A program made the position numbers and the translations under genes. The notes beneath the pieces were generated by a model. The model worked only from the letters and a program-made list of their open reading frames with translations. It searched no databases and had not been told where the DNA came from. From the NCBI RefSeq assembly GCF_933775445.1, contig NC_065874.1, positions 35,076,093 through 35,140,092 of the forward strand: a stretch of 64,000 nucleotides of DNA, written 5' to 3'. This DNA comes from Argentina anserina. Its lineage: Eukaryota > Streptophyta > Magnoliopsida > Rosales > Rosaceae. Below, one piece after another: positions 33,088-44,720 of this stretch (position 1 is its first letter; every line of letters begins with the position of its first letter).

Positions 33088-33092
33088 CATGA
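33088..33092. repeat. 5-bp TSD of the copia locus, left
   Basis: CATGA precedes the LTR start TGTTGAAAG and is identical to 38427-38431 after the last LTR. Confidence 0.85.
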
Positions 33093-33364
33093 TGTTGAAA
33101 GAGTTGTGTATGTTGGTGCATTGTGACAATCAAGCAGCCATGCACATTGTCGTCAATCTTGTGTTCCATGAAAATACCAAGCACAATGAAGTTGATTTTC
33201 ATTTTGTGCGCAATCAGGTTCAATAAAAGGTTTTAGAAACAATTTATGTTTGTTCTCAAGATCAGCTGACTGATATTTACCAAGATTTTGCCTTCAGCTC
33301 AATTTGATAGATTGTTGTGCAAGCTTGGATCAAGTTTGTCACTTTATTCAGCTTGGGGGGGGAG
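33093..33364 (+). pseudogene. Truncated first unit: LTR start joined to pol tail
   Basis: TGTTGAAAGAGTTGTG...GGTGCA (28 bp of LTR) is fused to TTGTGACAATCAAGCAGCC and on to the end of pol (matching 37815-38138), finishing with a G-rich polypurine tract (GGGGGGGGAG). TGCA at the join occurs in both parents, suggesting a microhomology deletion. Confidence 0.85.
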
Positions 33365-33618
33365 TGTTGAAAGAGTTGTGTATGCTGGTGCAGTTGGGAG
33401 TGGTTGAAGACAAGATGGTGTTTAGTCCACATCTGTGTGCTGCATAGTCCACATCTGTGTAGTACTTAGTCTTGGAGTAATTCTAACATTCTCGTTTTGT
33501 GTGTATATATATGTATATATCAGTAGGTGTAACTTTGCTTTACTCATGAAATATATCAGAGAAAATCAATCTCAACTTCTCCTTCTTGTTCTTTTATTTT
33601 CCTGTCACAAATTCAATA
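33365..33618 (+). repeat. Copia middle LTR (5' LTR of the whole body)
   Basis: From TGTTGAAAGAGTTGTGTATG to CAAATTCAATA, 254 bp. It holds two TCCACATCTGTGTG-type units where the 3' LTR has four, accounting for most of the length difference. Confidence 0.85.
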
Positions 33619-33630
33619 TGGTATGAGAGA
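33619..33630 (+). other. Primer-binding site
   Basis: TGGTATGAGAGA immediately follows the LTR. It resembles TGGTATCAGAGC, complementary to the 3' end of initiator tRNA-Met, as in most plant copia elements. Confidence 0.75.
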
Positions 33631-33729
33631 GTGATCCATCTCGGACCTGCTTTTGCTCTTCAATTCTTGTTCATTATCATTCTCATAGTTCCATTTTATT
33701 ATCCCTTATCATTATGACTAGAGGAAACA

Positions 33730-36700
33730 ATGTTTTTGATTTTGCTTCTTCTTCTAGTTCTAAATCTGAGTGATGATTCTAATTCAACTCCTTGTCTTAC
33801 CTCTGCCTTGCTCAATGAGTTTAATTATATTTCTTGGTCTAATGCCATGACTCTTGCCATCGGTGGAAGGTACAAGTTATGGTACAATAATGACACGTTC
33901 AAAAAACCTGCAGTCTCAGCTTCTGAGTATGAGGCTTGGCTGGCTCAAGGCCAATTGGTTCGATCATTGATGATCTATTATATGGAACTAAAGATGCAAC
34001 GAATTTTCCAATACTCAGACTCTGCCTTGAGCATTTGGACTGTTATCAAAGACCTATATGGTGATTTCAGTAACTCTGCACGACTTTATCAGATCAAGAG
34101 AGATATTACTGACCTTCAACAAGGTAATTTGTCTTTCATTGAGCATTTAGGTAGCCTCAAGACTAAGTAGAATGAACTGGAGTTATATAGACATTTTACC
34201 ACTAATACCGCCACTTTGTTGAAAAGATAAAAGGAAGATAAAGTCTTTAAGTTGTTGTCTAGTCTTAATTCTGATTTTGAAGATTTAGAGAGTCATGTTC
34301 TTATGTCTTTTGAGTTTCCATCTTTCAACAACATTTGTAACACTATGCAAAGAGAAGAAACAAGAAAAAAGTTATGAATGTTGATGTAGCTGTGAAAGAG
34401 CAAGAGTCACAAGTGTCAGAGGCTAGGGCTTTTGTGAGTAACAATAGACCCTACAAAGGCAAAAGACTAGATCTAAAATGTTCTCATTGTAAGAAGATTG
34501 GTAGGTTTGGTGTTGGTCATCAGAAAGAGACTTGTTGGATTCTTCACCCTGAGCTCAAAGCTAAGTTTCATGAAGACAAGAACTCAAGGAACTTGTCCAA
34601 GTATGTTTATTCACCAAAGACCAATATTCCTAGCAGCAGTTCATCAGAAGGCATGATAGATTTTACTGCAAATCCCATTAATTTGATTAATGTTTTTGCA
34701 AGCTTCATTCAGCAACAACAAGGAGGAAACAAGAGCAGTAATTATACTGCTATGCTTTGAAAATTTGCAGGCTTTCTTGCTGAGACTGATGCAGTGGATG
34801 AATGAGAGATTCCAGGTATCATTTGTGCAATTTCTACAGCTTTAGAATTGAGTAAAAATCATGATTTTTGGATAGTTGACTCTGGTGCCTCTGATCACAT
34901 GCTTAATGATGCATCTTCATTATCTGATTTTATATTGTTTCAAAAATCATCACAAATGTCTGTTGCAAATGGGAAAAAAGTTCCTATTTTGGGAAAGGGA
35001 AACCTAAAGTTGTTCTCTGAACATAAAAATTCAAATGTGATGTTTGTTCCTTCATTTCCATTTAAGCTTCTTGCTGTTGGAAGACTTACTTATGTTTTAG
35101 ATTGTCTTGTCACATTCTCAACTAAAACTGTGATCTTTCAAGATCGAGTCTTGAAGAAAAAGATTGGTGAATGATTTTTGTATAAATGGTATGTACTACA
35201 TTTCTTCATCTACAAGTTTTTTCAAGTCTCTTCTTGCATAATCAAACACCACCTCTCATCAGCTTGATCTGTGGCACATGTGATTAGCTCATCCTTCATC
35301 TCAAGTCATGTCTTTTATTTTTCCTGAATTATGTAAACACTCTCACATTTGTGAGATTTGTGAAAAGCCAAAGTCAACGCGTCTGCCATTTTCCAGTTCT
35401 ATGTTTAGAGCTTCCAGGAATTTTGAATTGATACACTCTGATGTTTGGGGACCTGCAAAAATTGTATCAGTTGATGACTATAAATATTATGTGACTTTTA
35501 TTGATGATTTTTCTAGAACAACATTTGTGTATATCTTGAAATCTAAGATTGAAGTTGCCAGATGCTTCCAAGACTTTCATAATCTGGTTAAAAATCATTT
35601 TTCTTCTAATATATGCACATTAAGATCAAATAATGGCACGTAGTACACTTCAAAAAACATTTACTCAATATCTCAGTGATCATGGCATTTATCATCAAAC
35701 ATCTTGTGTTGGAACACCTCAACATAATGGAATATCTGAGAGGAAGAATAGAGATCTACTTGAAAAAACTAGATCTCTCATGTTACAGCCTAATGTTCCA
35801 AAACGATTATAGTCTTATGCTATTCATACTGCTGCATATTTGATTAATCGTTTACCTAGCAGTGTTTTGGAGTTTAAGTCACCATTTCAAGTTCTTAAGG
35901 CCATCGATATTGATGTTAGTCATTTGAGAATATTCAACTGCATCTTCTATGTTCATCTGCAAGCTAAGCAAAGAGACAAGTTTGAATCTAGAGTAGTTAA
36001 GTGTGTGTTTCTGGGGTATTCTACTTCTCAGAAGGGCTATAAATGCAATGATCTTGTAGCAAGAAAAACTTATGTGTCAAGAGATGTTAGATTTGATGAA
36101 TCAATTTTTTTTCAGAAGCATGAATATGACATTCAGGGGGAGTTGCAAGGAGAATTATTTGATGTAAATCCAACTCCTATCTTTGATGATCAATTAATGT
36201 CTGACAATCCTATTGTTCGGATACCATCTGAAAATTCTCCGCCAATCTCTCCTCAGCAAAATTCTAGAGTCATTAATACTGACATTCATAATGACTTTCC
36301 TGATTCCCAAATTGTGGACCAACCTCAACAACAACATGATCAAATTGTGGAACAACCAGTTCACCAAGAAACTAGGAGATATCCTAGTCGAGATAGGAGA
36401 CCTTCTGTTTTGCTTAAAGGATATGGATCTTATACTCACAAGCACCCTATTGGGAATATTGCAGTGTTGAACAATGTCTCTCTATCTCACAGTGTTTTTC
36501 TCAACAAGTTTTGTGAAACTTATGAGCCATGGAATTTTGATGAAGCTAGTAAGTCAAAAGTATGGAGAAAATCTGTGGCAGATGAACTTCAGGCATTAAA
36601 TGAAAACAAAACTTGGAGTGTGGTGCAACTACGTGCATGGCATGAGGTGGTAGGAGCACGCTGGATTTATAAAATTTTACTCAAATGGAGATATTGAGAG

Positions 36701-38130
36701 ATACAAAGCTCGGTTAGTGGCTAGAGGGTTTACTCAAACATTTGGGGTTGATTACAAAAAGAAATTTGCTCATGTTGCTAAAATGAACAATGTTAGAGTG
36801 TTATTATCAGTGGCAGTTAACTATGGTTAGAGTTTGTTTCAGATGGATGTCAAGAATGCTTTTTTACATGGAGAGTTAGAAGAAGATGTGTACATGAAAT
36901 TACCTCTTGGCCATGCTCAAGAAAATGAGACTGGAATGGTCTGCAAGTTACATAAGACAATTTATGGTTTAAAACAATCCCCAAGAGCTTGGTATTCCAA
37001 ACTTAGCTCTGTGCTCATTGATTCTGGTTTTCAGAGAAGTCGTGGAGATTCATCAATGTTTGTGAGAAATGGTAAGATTGGAAGGCTTATTGTACTTGTG
37101 TATGTTGATGATATGATTATCACAGGTGACAATGAAGAGGAAATTCAAAATCTCAAGTCCTCCATTCATGCTACATTTGCCATCAAAGATTTGGGACAAT
37201 TGAGATATTTTCTTGGAATTGAGATGGATCATTCTTCCAAATGTCTATTTCTAAATTAAAGAAAATAGATCACTGATATATTAGAAGAAGCAAACATGCA
37301 GCATAGCAGCGTTGCAAAAACCCATTTACCAAGCAATTTGGACATTGAAGTTGTTGGTGATGGTCTCAGTGACAACTCTGTTTATCAAAGGCTAATTGGT
37401 AAGTTGATTTAGCTTACAATAACTAGACCTGCCATTACTTATGATGTGACTCTAGTTAGCCAATTTATGCATGCTTCAAACACTCATCATCTTCAGTTGG
37501 TTAAGAGAATTTTGAGATATCTTAAATGTACTGTTACTAGAGGAATTCTCATGCACAAACATAACCACTTCAATTTGGAAGGTTATTGTGATTATGATTA
37601 GGCTAGAAATTCAATCGATAGAAAATCTACTACTGGTTTCTGTACATTTGTGGGTGGTAACTTGGTTATTTGGAAGAGTAAGAAGCAATCTGTTGTAGCT
37701 ATGTCAAGTGCAGAAGCTGAATATAGATCCATGGACTCCACTGCTTGTGAGTTGTTCTGGCTGAAGACATTGCTTGCTAATTTAGGGATCAAGTATTCTA
37801 AGCTTGTAAGTTGCATTGTGACAATCAAGCAGCCATGCACATTGTGACAATCAAGCAGCCATGCACATTGTGACAATCAAGCAGCCATGCACATTGTGAC
37901 AATCAAGCAGCCATGCACATTGTTGTCAATCCTATGTTCCATGAAAGAACCAAGCACATTGAAGTTGATTGTCATTTTGTGTGCAATCAGGTTCAATCAA
38001 AGGTTTTGGAAACAATTTATGTTTGTTCTCATGATCAGCTGGTTGATATCTTTACCAAGATTTTGCATTCAGCTCAGTTTGATAGATTGTTATGCAAGCT
38101 TGGATCAAGTTTGTCACTTGATTCAGCTTG
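33730..38130 (+). pseudogene. Copia gag-pol polyprotein, inactivated
   Basis: Order of domains read from broken frames: gag (FNYISWSNAMTLAIGG, WTVIKDLYGDFSNSARLYQI; 33800-34330), a zinc-knuckle-like CSHCKKIGRFGVGHQKETCW (34480), protease (WIVDSGASDHML; 34868), pre-integrase/integrase (CEICEKPKSTRLPF, ELIHSDVWGP, YVTFIDDFSRTTFVYILKSK; 35350-35640, continuing to about 36100), RT (FQMDVKNAFLHGELEEDVYM, TIYGLKQSPRAWY, VLVYVDDMIITGDN; 36834-37259) and RNase H (STTGFCTFVGGNLVIWKSKK, VVAMSSAEAEYRSMDSTACE; 37630-37800). It ends at SSLSLDSA followed by TGA near 38130. Multiple stops and frameshifts interrupt it, and a 26-bp repeat expansion breaks RNase H. It cannot make a working polyprotein. Confidence 0.88.
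37814..37917 (+). repeat. 26-bp tandem repeat in the RNase H region (4 copies)
   Basis: CATTGTGACAATCAAGCAGC (unit start) recurs at 37814, 37840, 37866 and 37892, with a partial copy at 37918. One copy encodes [10 protein letters not shown], the conserved RNase H motif. The truncated first unit at 33120 has a single copy, so this expansion is specific to the second unit. Since 26 is not a multiple of three, it destroys the frame. Confidence 0.92.
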
Positions 38131-38138
38131 AGGGGGAG
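38130..38138 (+). other. Polypurine tract
   Basis: GAGGGGGAG directly before the 3' LTR. Confidence 0.7.
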
Positions 38139-38426
38139 TGTTGAAAGAGTTGTGTATGTTGGTGCAGTTGGGAGTGGTTGAAGACAGGGTGGTGTTTAAT
38201 CCACATATGTGTGTTGCGTAGTCCACATCTGTGTGCCGCTTAGTCCACATCTGTGTGCTGCGTAGTCCACATCTGTGTGCTATTTAGTATTTGGGTAATT
38301 CTAACTTTCTCGTTTTATGTATATATATCAGTAGGTGTAGCTTTGTTTTGCTCATGAAATATATCAGAGAAAATCCATCTCAATTTCTCATTTTTGTTAC
38401 TTCATTTTTCTGTCACAAATTCAATA
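38139..38426 (+). repeat. Copia 3' LTR
   Basis: From TGTTGAAAGAGTTGTGTATG to CAAATTCAATA, 288 bp. It has four TCCACATCTGTGTG-like units (38200-38285). CATGA follows. Confidence 0.88.
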
Positions 38427-38431
38427 CATGA

Positions 38432-39371
38432 GATTTTCATAACGATCGATATAGCCACTTCTTAATATATCGAAAACATGTTTCTGAACGCTGATACGCT
38501 AATTGTGCTTTATCTAAAATTATATCCAGCTGTCTTGTTTTGCAAATAAAGATAAAGAAAGCATATCTTTGGATTCTTCGGCATTCTCAAATCTCAATAT
38601 GTAGTTATGTACTATATGTACGTACATGATGTTGTAACTTTCTCGATCAACTCTTAAGGTGCGATCAAGACAAGCAGATTGCAGCTTATTTTCGGGCTTT
38701 GCAGTATATTGCTCACACGACTAATTAATCAAGCACTGCCAACGCTTATAGGAATATCATCTAAGAACTATACATACTAACATTTGAGGCTTTTACTTAT
38801 TTGCTGCGCGCTGAGTCTAGCTTCAAGTTGTGTTAATGTCGACATTCTAAATTAAGAAATAAAAAGTGAAGAAATTAAGAGTAAACTACAATTTGGACTA
38901 TGATAGGCTTTTCTAACCAGTTGGCAGTTGCACTTGATTGCTGTTATGTTGGCATCTTGTGCTTCTTAAGAACCATAGTTTCTAACTAATTAACGTACGT
39001 GTAAATAATTATGATAGACTTAAGCGCGACAATATTTGAAGAGGAACTTGAAAGGCTGACTTCATTTATGAAGATTGGCTAGAAATTAATGTTATTTAAT
39101 TGGGAGCTGAGAGAGAGGGAAAAAAAGAAAGTGATTATATGTTAAATGTGAAGTACAAGAAAGAAAAAGAAAAATAAAAAAAGTCTAGATGATTAGACGT
39201 TCCAACCCCTTATTATTCTTTACCATTTTTCTAACTCTCTCCTTGCTTAATTAAAATTGCCTGCAACAATAAATACATATACTGCGATGATCACGACTAA
39301 GTCACTCACACGCCTCTAGCTCTCTATCGATCGAGCTCGTAGTGTGAATATGGTGGTAAAATATCTGCATA
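38432..39371. other. Intergenic, downstream of the SKS gene
   Basis: AT-rich and non-coding. It includes the expected 3' UTR of the minus-strand SKS gene. No repeat recognised. Confidence 0.4.
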
Positions 39372-40950
39372 TCACGCGATGGAGTAAGGAGGTGGGGGCT
39401 TGGGCATGTCCTTAACAATGCCGCAGAGCAGGGCGCTATCTGGCATGTTGTACTCGTCCCTGGTAGAACGTGCAATATTAGGAACGGTGACATAGAGTTG
39501 TTGCCCTAAGTAGCGCCGTTCCGGATGTTCAGACCTAATATTCCACATTCCGGGGTTGTCGAATGCTGTCATGATGGCAGCCCATGATTTGGGGTACACT
39601 TGGATTGTGTGCCTGCTCACAGCGTCAAGAAGGTTGTAGGTACTTCTCTTTTCCGGTGTCCATAGCCCTGGCTCGATGCTGCACGTACGTAGAACCCAAC
39701 TCAGTTTCTAATTAACCAACAAAAACTAACTAATTCAAATCTGCATGTAATCGATCGAGTTTGAAATTAATTGCTACTTACCCGACAGCGAAGACTGCGT
39801 ATCCCGACACGTGCCATGTCTGGAGGCTCTTCTCGTGGTTCTCGAAGATGATCTCCACAAAATCTCTATGGGTTTGATTCACAACATTGGGTTGTATAAT
39901 GGCCTTGGTGTCCACGTCAGCCGGGGGATCATCCTTGATGGTGTCGGCCTTGAACACCTTGTCAGCCACTCCATAGTATTCAGCAAGCTTGAGTGGGGTT
40001 TCAGGATCCACATGGGAGACTCCGTTTATGGAGTACCGTAGCTTGCCGTCCACTTGGGTGGCGGCGTTAACGAGTTTGAGGGTGCGGGTGATGTTAATCT
40101 TACCATAATGGTAGGAGCCCTGAGGGTTAGGCCTAGCAGCACTAGCAGTGAGATTCCAACGGAAGGAACGGAACTGATTGAGAGACCATGCCCATCCTTC
40201 TGGAGCCTCAGGGAGCTCAGGATCAGCAGGGCCCTTACCACCTTCATAACGTAGGATGCCCTTACCGGTGAGCACGGTTTTGGTGAATCTTGTGGACGCT
40301 ACTATGTAATAGTCTTTGGGGTCTTTGTCTGCTGTGACTAGCACCGCCATGCATTGCCCTAGATGGACGTCAAGTGACTGGTACGTATTTTGGACGGTGT
40401 GGGAGCCCTCCATTTCCACCAACGTCATCCAGTGCTCTTGGATCCTAAAGTTGAGGCTGCTCTTGAGACCTACATTGCAAATCCTAAACTTATATGTCTT
40501 GCCGGCTTTCATGGTGAAGAGTGGCTCGTCTTTACCGTCCCCCTTTGCATCTTTACCGTTGATGAGGACACCGTCAGGCCTGGCCATAGAGCGACCGCCG
40601 TCCAGTTGTTTCTTTAGATCGGTGTGACTTTTTTTGTACCAGTCCCCGATGAGGACAGTGTAGTCATCCTCCGGAGTATCATAAGGAACTGGGATCAAAT
40701 TACGACTATTGATGCGGAGACCGCCAAATGCACCCCCCGCCCTGTGCATGGCAGTTGATGGATAGTATATAAAGCTACCAATCTGATCCTTCACTTGGAA
40801 CTGATAGGTGAAGTTCTTACCCGGCGGAATGGGGCACATAGTTCCAAGTGTTCCGTCTTGCCATGAATTCTTCCTCTGCTGGATGCCACTCCTGCATACA
40901 TATACATATAATGCAACCAATTCATTAATAATGTGAATTACCGATCGATC

Positions 40951-40987
<37 letters not shown>

Positions 40988-41264
40988 CGATCCCATGAGA
41001 CGGAACGCATACGTACCATGTCAAAAGGAATGGATCGTCCAGGTTATTGAACACGTTCACCACAACGTTGTTGTTTGTGGTGGAATTAATGTTGGGTCCA
41101 GGAAATTGACCATTGATGAGAATGACTTGCTGCGGTGTACCCAGTGGAGAGAGGGTTCCGTAGGAGACATTCCAGTCGAAGAATATGGTAGGGTCTCCAC
41201 AGTGCACGACTGAAATTGTCCCCAGTGAGAGACATAGCAGCAGCAGAAGCATCATTGCAGACAT
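39372..41264 (-). CDS. L-ascorbate oxidase homolog / SKU5-similar (pollen-type) protein
   Basis: Three exons on the minus strand: 41264-41017, 40891-39782 and 39678-39372, for 554 residues. Residues 1-22 (MSAMMLLLLLCLSLGTISVV) form a signal peptide, so the product is secreted. Cupredoxin-like multicopper-oxidase domains follow: GDPTIFFDWNVSYGTLSPLG, VILINGQFPGPNIN, GSFIYYPSTAMHRAGGAFGG, PDGVLINGK, TYKFRICNVG, then the third domain with VEIIFEN and TWHVSGYAVFAVG and the C-terminus PGMWNIRSEH. The copper ligands of true oxidases are absent: TWSGIQ for HWHGIQ, QTWHVSGY for the HPWHLHGH motif, and NIRSEH for the HCHIEWH motif. It is therefore a non-oxidase SKS protein. The class includes abundant pollen-tube wall proteins (Bp10/NTP303 type). 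Splice sites are canonical; the gene looks intact. Confidence 0.92.
40951..40982. repeat. (TA)n microsatellite in SKS intron 1
   Basis: An uninterrupted TA run lies within the 125-bp first intron of the minus-strand SKS gene. Confidence 0.9.
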
Positions 41265-41372
41265 CGATATTTCTCTCCCGGCGGCGGTTTCACTTTATTT
41301 ATCCACACCTAACTGATCGAACTAGCATATGTATGCCTAAACTGGAAGAAGATCGAAGGTGTTGTGTGTGTG

Positions 41373-41381
41373 TATATATAG
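41373..41381 (-). promoter_or_regulatory. TATA box of the SKS gene
   Basis: CTATATATA on the minus strand, about 110 bp upstream of the start codon at 41264. Spacing suits a short 5' UTR. It lies next to a GT-repeat. Confidence 0.5.
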
Positions 41382-42149
41382 CTTTAATGCGTTCCGATCT
41401 GCTGTCCCAAATAGCTTTATTATCTTACCTATTATATATATACATGCCATTGACAATTTCTCGCCCATTCAAATTTCACCGCAATGGTCGCCGTTCTGTC
41501 TTGCCCCTTGGAATGCGCCCTTCCTCTCATTGTTTTCCCCACATCCCTTCTGACCACGTCTCCCTAACTGTTGGATCTGCATGTTGTGCTCTTTCCTCGT
41601 ACCAAATGTGATAGAGAAAATGGAATACATAATTGATATTGATAAGAAATTGAATATTAAATTTAAAGTTTTTTTTTCTAATTTAAAATCCATGTTTTCA
41701 TAAAAAATCAAAATGAAATTTAAAGTTCATGTCAAAATCCACCCCCTTTGCAAAATACAAAACCTCCCCGTTTATGTTTTAGTGAAGCATTTCCAATGAG
41801 AACCATTTTGTTGATGACTAGTTAATAATCAAAGAGATTCACCAACTTTTTAATCTTATATTTAGATCTCGACCGTTTAGTTTGTAAATATATATGAGTA
41901 GATCATTATTATAAAATTTTGTTCAAATTGAAAATCGTTAAGGCATTCATAACTGTGATTTACTCATTATGAATTTGAACAGTTCATGTTTGACAATTTT
42001 GATTCATTCATTAATTTGATCTACTTTAATACCTTAGTCATTACCAAATTGGTTGAAAATTTGTACAAGAAATATACTTATATAAACATAATATCTAAAC
42101 GGTTGAGATGAAAAAATATAATAGAAAAATATATCTAATTAACAATTAA
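41382..42149. other. SKS upstream region and AT-rich spacer
   Basis: Distal promoter sequence of the SKS gene, then AT-rich sequence up to the copia fragment. No feature supported. Confidence 0.4.
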
Positions 42150-43876
42150 GTTGTCACACTCCCGGACCACGGAGTTCTCATGCAGTCAGATTACTCGTTT
42201 GTTGTACGGGTTGAAGCAATCCGGAAGAATGTGGTACAATCGGTTGCATCGATACTTGGTGAGAAGGGGATATAAGAATGATGAACTATGCCCATGCGTG
42301 TTCATACGAAAGACAAATTCCGGACTCGGCATCGTTGCGGTCTACATTGATGACATGAATATAATTGGTACTCTTGATGATTGAAGAGACCGTGTCTTAT
42401 TTGAAGTCGGAATTTGAGATGAAAGACCTAGGGAGGACGGAATTATGTCTCGGCCTTGAGCTTGTGCATAGGGCCGTCAACATCTTAGTCCACCAGTCGA
42501 ATTACATATAGAAAATGCTTCGACGTTTCAATATGGATCTATGCAGTCCATTGTCTACTCCCATGGTCGTCCGAAGTCTAGATATCAAGAAGGATCCATT
42601 CCGTCCTAAAAAGGATGATGAAGAAGTTCTTGGTTCTGAAATTTCATACCTTAGTGCAATTGGGGCACTATTGTATCTTGCTCAATGCACTAGACCAGAC
42701 ATATCTTTCGCAGTGAACTTATTCACTAAATTTAGCTATGCGCCTACGCTACATCATTGGAATAGAATCAAACATTTGTTTTGGTACTTAAAAGGTTCCC
42801 TTGACATGGAATTGTTCTACCCCTATTGCAGAGAGAACACTGCCACGGTATCTCCCCACACTACCGCTGTCGTCGACCCTGACCTTGCCATCGTACGCCG
42901 CAGCGACGCCGCCGGCCGCCATGGCGTGGAGATCGTGCACGGTGCCGAGAGAAGCAACCGGTCCCGTGCAGCTTCTTCCCTCGATGCAAAGACTCCAAAC
43001 AACTTGTTAGTTGGTTATGCCGACGCATGGTACCTCTCTGACCCGCACATGCTCGTTCTCAAACCGGTTATGTGTTTACCATTGGGAATACGGCAATATC
43101 TTGGAGATCCACGAAGCAAACTCTTGTTGCTACTTCTTCGAATCACGCAGAGATCATCGCTCTTCATGAAGCAGTTAAAGAATGTGTTTGGCTACGATCA
43201 CTCATTCGTCATATTCGAGATTCTTGTGGATTAGTCTCTACAACCGATCACCCTACGTGCATTTTATGAAGATAATGCTGCTTGCATAGAGCAGACAAAG
43301 TTAGGTTTCATCAAGGGAGACAACACCAAACATATTTCGCCCAAGTTCTTCTACAACATTCAACAACATAAGTTCTTGAATGTTCAGATCAATCAAGTGA
43401 GTTCGGAATCAAATGTTGCGGATTTGTTCACCAAGTCTTTGCCTAAATCTACTTTTGTGAAACATGTGAAAAACATTGGTATGCGTCGTTTATCGGAACT
43501 TTAGAGTTTGGTAGACTTTAGGGGGAGTCTACATCACATGTTAAGATATTTAAGTAGTTGGTGCGTTGTGCTCTTATTTCTTTCAATCAAGCCTTTTGTT
43601 TTACTCAAGAGGTTTTTGTTTTGCTTGACAAGGTTTTTACCGAGGCAACGTTGTGCGCCATACAACCTAGGCATGCGACACAATGGGGAGTGTTCCAGGA
43701 TAATTACTATTAACCATTGTGTGTCTTAGCTTAATAGGTTTCATGTTAGGAGATAGATTAACATCTCTGTAATAGATTATGACTCTGAATTTTACGGGAT
43801 TGTGGTTTTATAATGCATATATATATATATGTCCCCATATAATTCAATAATACACAATTTATTTCATCCTGCATCA
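42150..43876 (+). mobile_element. 5'-truncated Ty1/copia fragment with 3' LTR
   Basis: Begins abruptly inside RT (LLYGLKQSGRMWYNRLHRYL, CVFIRKTNSGLGIVAVYIDD). It continues through LSAIGALLYLAQCTRPDISF, WYLKGSLDMELFYPY, a GC-rich linker (42829-42999), LVGYADAWYLSDPH, then after a frameshift FTIGNTAISWRSTKQTLVAT, SSNHAEIIALHEA, and the RNase H end KHISPKFFYNIQQHKFLNVQ, VADLFTKSLP and a TAG near 43503. A polypurine-like AGGGGGAG and the family's post-pol spacer follow, then an LTR at about 43691-43876 homologous to those at 17690 and 23573 but more diverged. Same family as the 17.7-23.8 kb element. It is inactive. Confidence 0.88.
43691..43876 (+). repeat. Diverged copia LTR
   Basis: TGTTCCAGGATAATTACTAT parallels TGTTCCGGGATAATTATTAT at 23573, and ATTTCATCCTGCATCA parallels its end. 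The 3' boundary is approximate. Confidence 0.65.
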
Positions 43877-44720
43877 CACTCAAAGTTTTAATGTTTGATT
43901 TATATCATCCTTTTACATCTAAATTATCAAATCTCAATGTAAATTTTTGATCTTCTTTCCTAAATTATAATTTGTATTTATAGCTCACAACAAATAAATA
44001 CCGGTGATAAATATATAATATTTTGAATAACTGTAATAATTATTTTTGATTTTTTGTTTGGCCCCCCACGTTTTCAATTCATGGCTGATGGCTCCGTCAT
44101 TGTGGCCAACGATTGTTTTAATTTTTTTTTTAAAATGAAAATCGAAAGGTGGCTGACGATTATTGTGAGAATAAACTGCAAGAAGAGAATACGATCTTGA
44201 GTACTATACATGCTTGTAAAATACAAAAGAAGGACCGAGGGTAAAACTTCATCTTGCAACATTATAGCAAGTTTTGTAGCAACCATGTACCGAGGGTTTC
44301 TATGGGCCTCTTGAGCGGCTATATCTATCAAAGTTCCAAACGTACTTCTGCCGATGAAAATTGTCTGGAGGCCCAGTTATAAGCGCCTCTTACTGTATAA
44401 GGTGTCTGAACGGGAAAGAATATATTTATTTTTATTATTTTTGTTTTCTCAGAGGCGGTCGCAACGGGGGAGGCGAAGAAAAGAAGGAAGCCGGAGACAC
44501 AGTTGGTTGCTTTATCTTTTCACCTATTCAGAGTTTCAGACCAGTGTCTCGCCGGTGGTGCTGATCTATGCCTTTGGCACTTAGCCGCCTACTCATCCCA
44601 CAAATTGAAATCTTATCAGTTTCTTGTTTGCAGAAGATATTTGAATCACGGAAGGCGAGGAAGACAAGAGTACTGAGAGAGAAAGGGAAAGGGTAAGGGA
44701 AAGAGGTGGGATGATCAATT
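43877..44720. other. Spacer and BTAF1 upstream/5' UTR
   Basis: About 44220-44350 on the minus strand encodes STFGTLIDIAAQEAHRNPRY then MVATKLAIMLQDE. It looks like real protein text but I do not recognise it, and it lacks a clear start or partner exon. From about 44400 the sequence is purine-rich and likely the BTAF1 promoter and leader. No clear TATA box was chosen. Confidence 0.4.

Larger units (their letters stand above)
33093..38426 (+). mobile_element. Ty1/copia locus: collapsed tandem with three LTR positions
   Basis: In order: 28 bp of LTR start (33093-33120), the last part of pol plus polypurine tract (33121-33364), a full LTR (33365-33618), PBS, a whole gag-pol body and a full LTR (38139-38426). 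A single pair of CATGA duplications flanks the whole. The simplest reading is a tandem LTR-body-LTR-body-LTR array, formed after one insertion, whose first body and LTR were then mostly deleted. Coding is decayed by stops and frameshifts but all domains are recognisable. Confidence 0.88.

Noticed and set aside
42829..42999. Recent bacterial or foreign insertion (high GC)
   Set aside because: Frame is kept on both sides, and I recall similar variable linkers in this copia lineage. A native linker is simpler.
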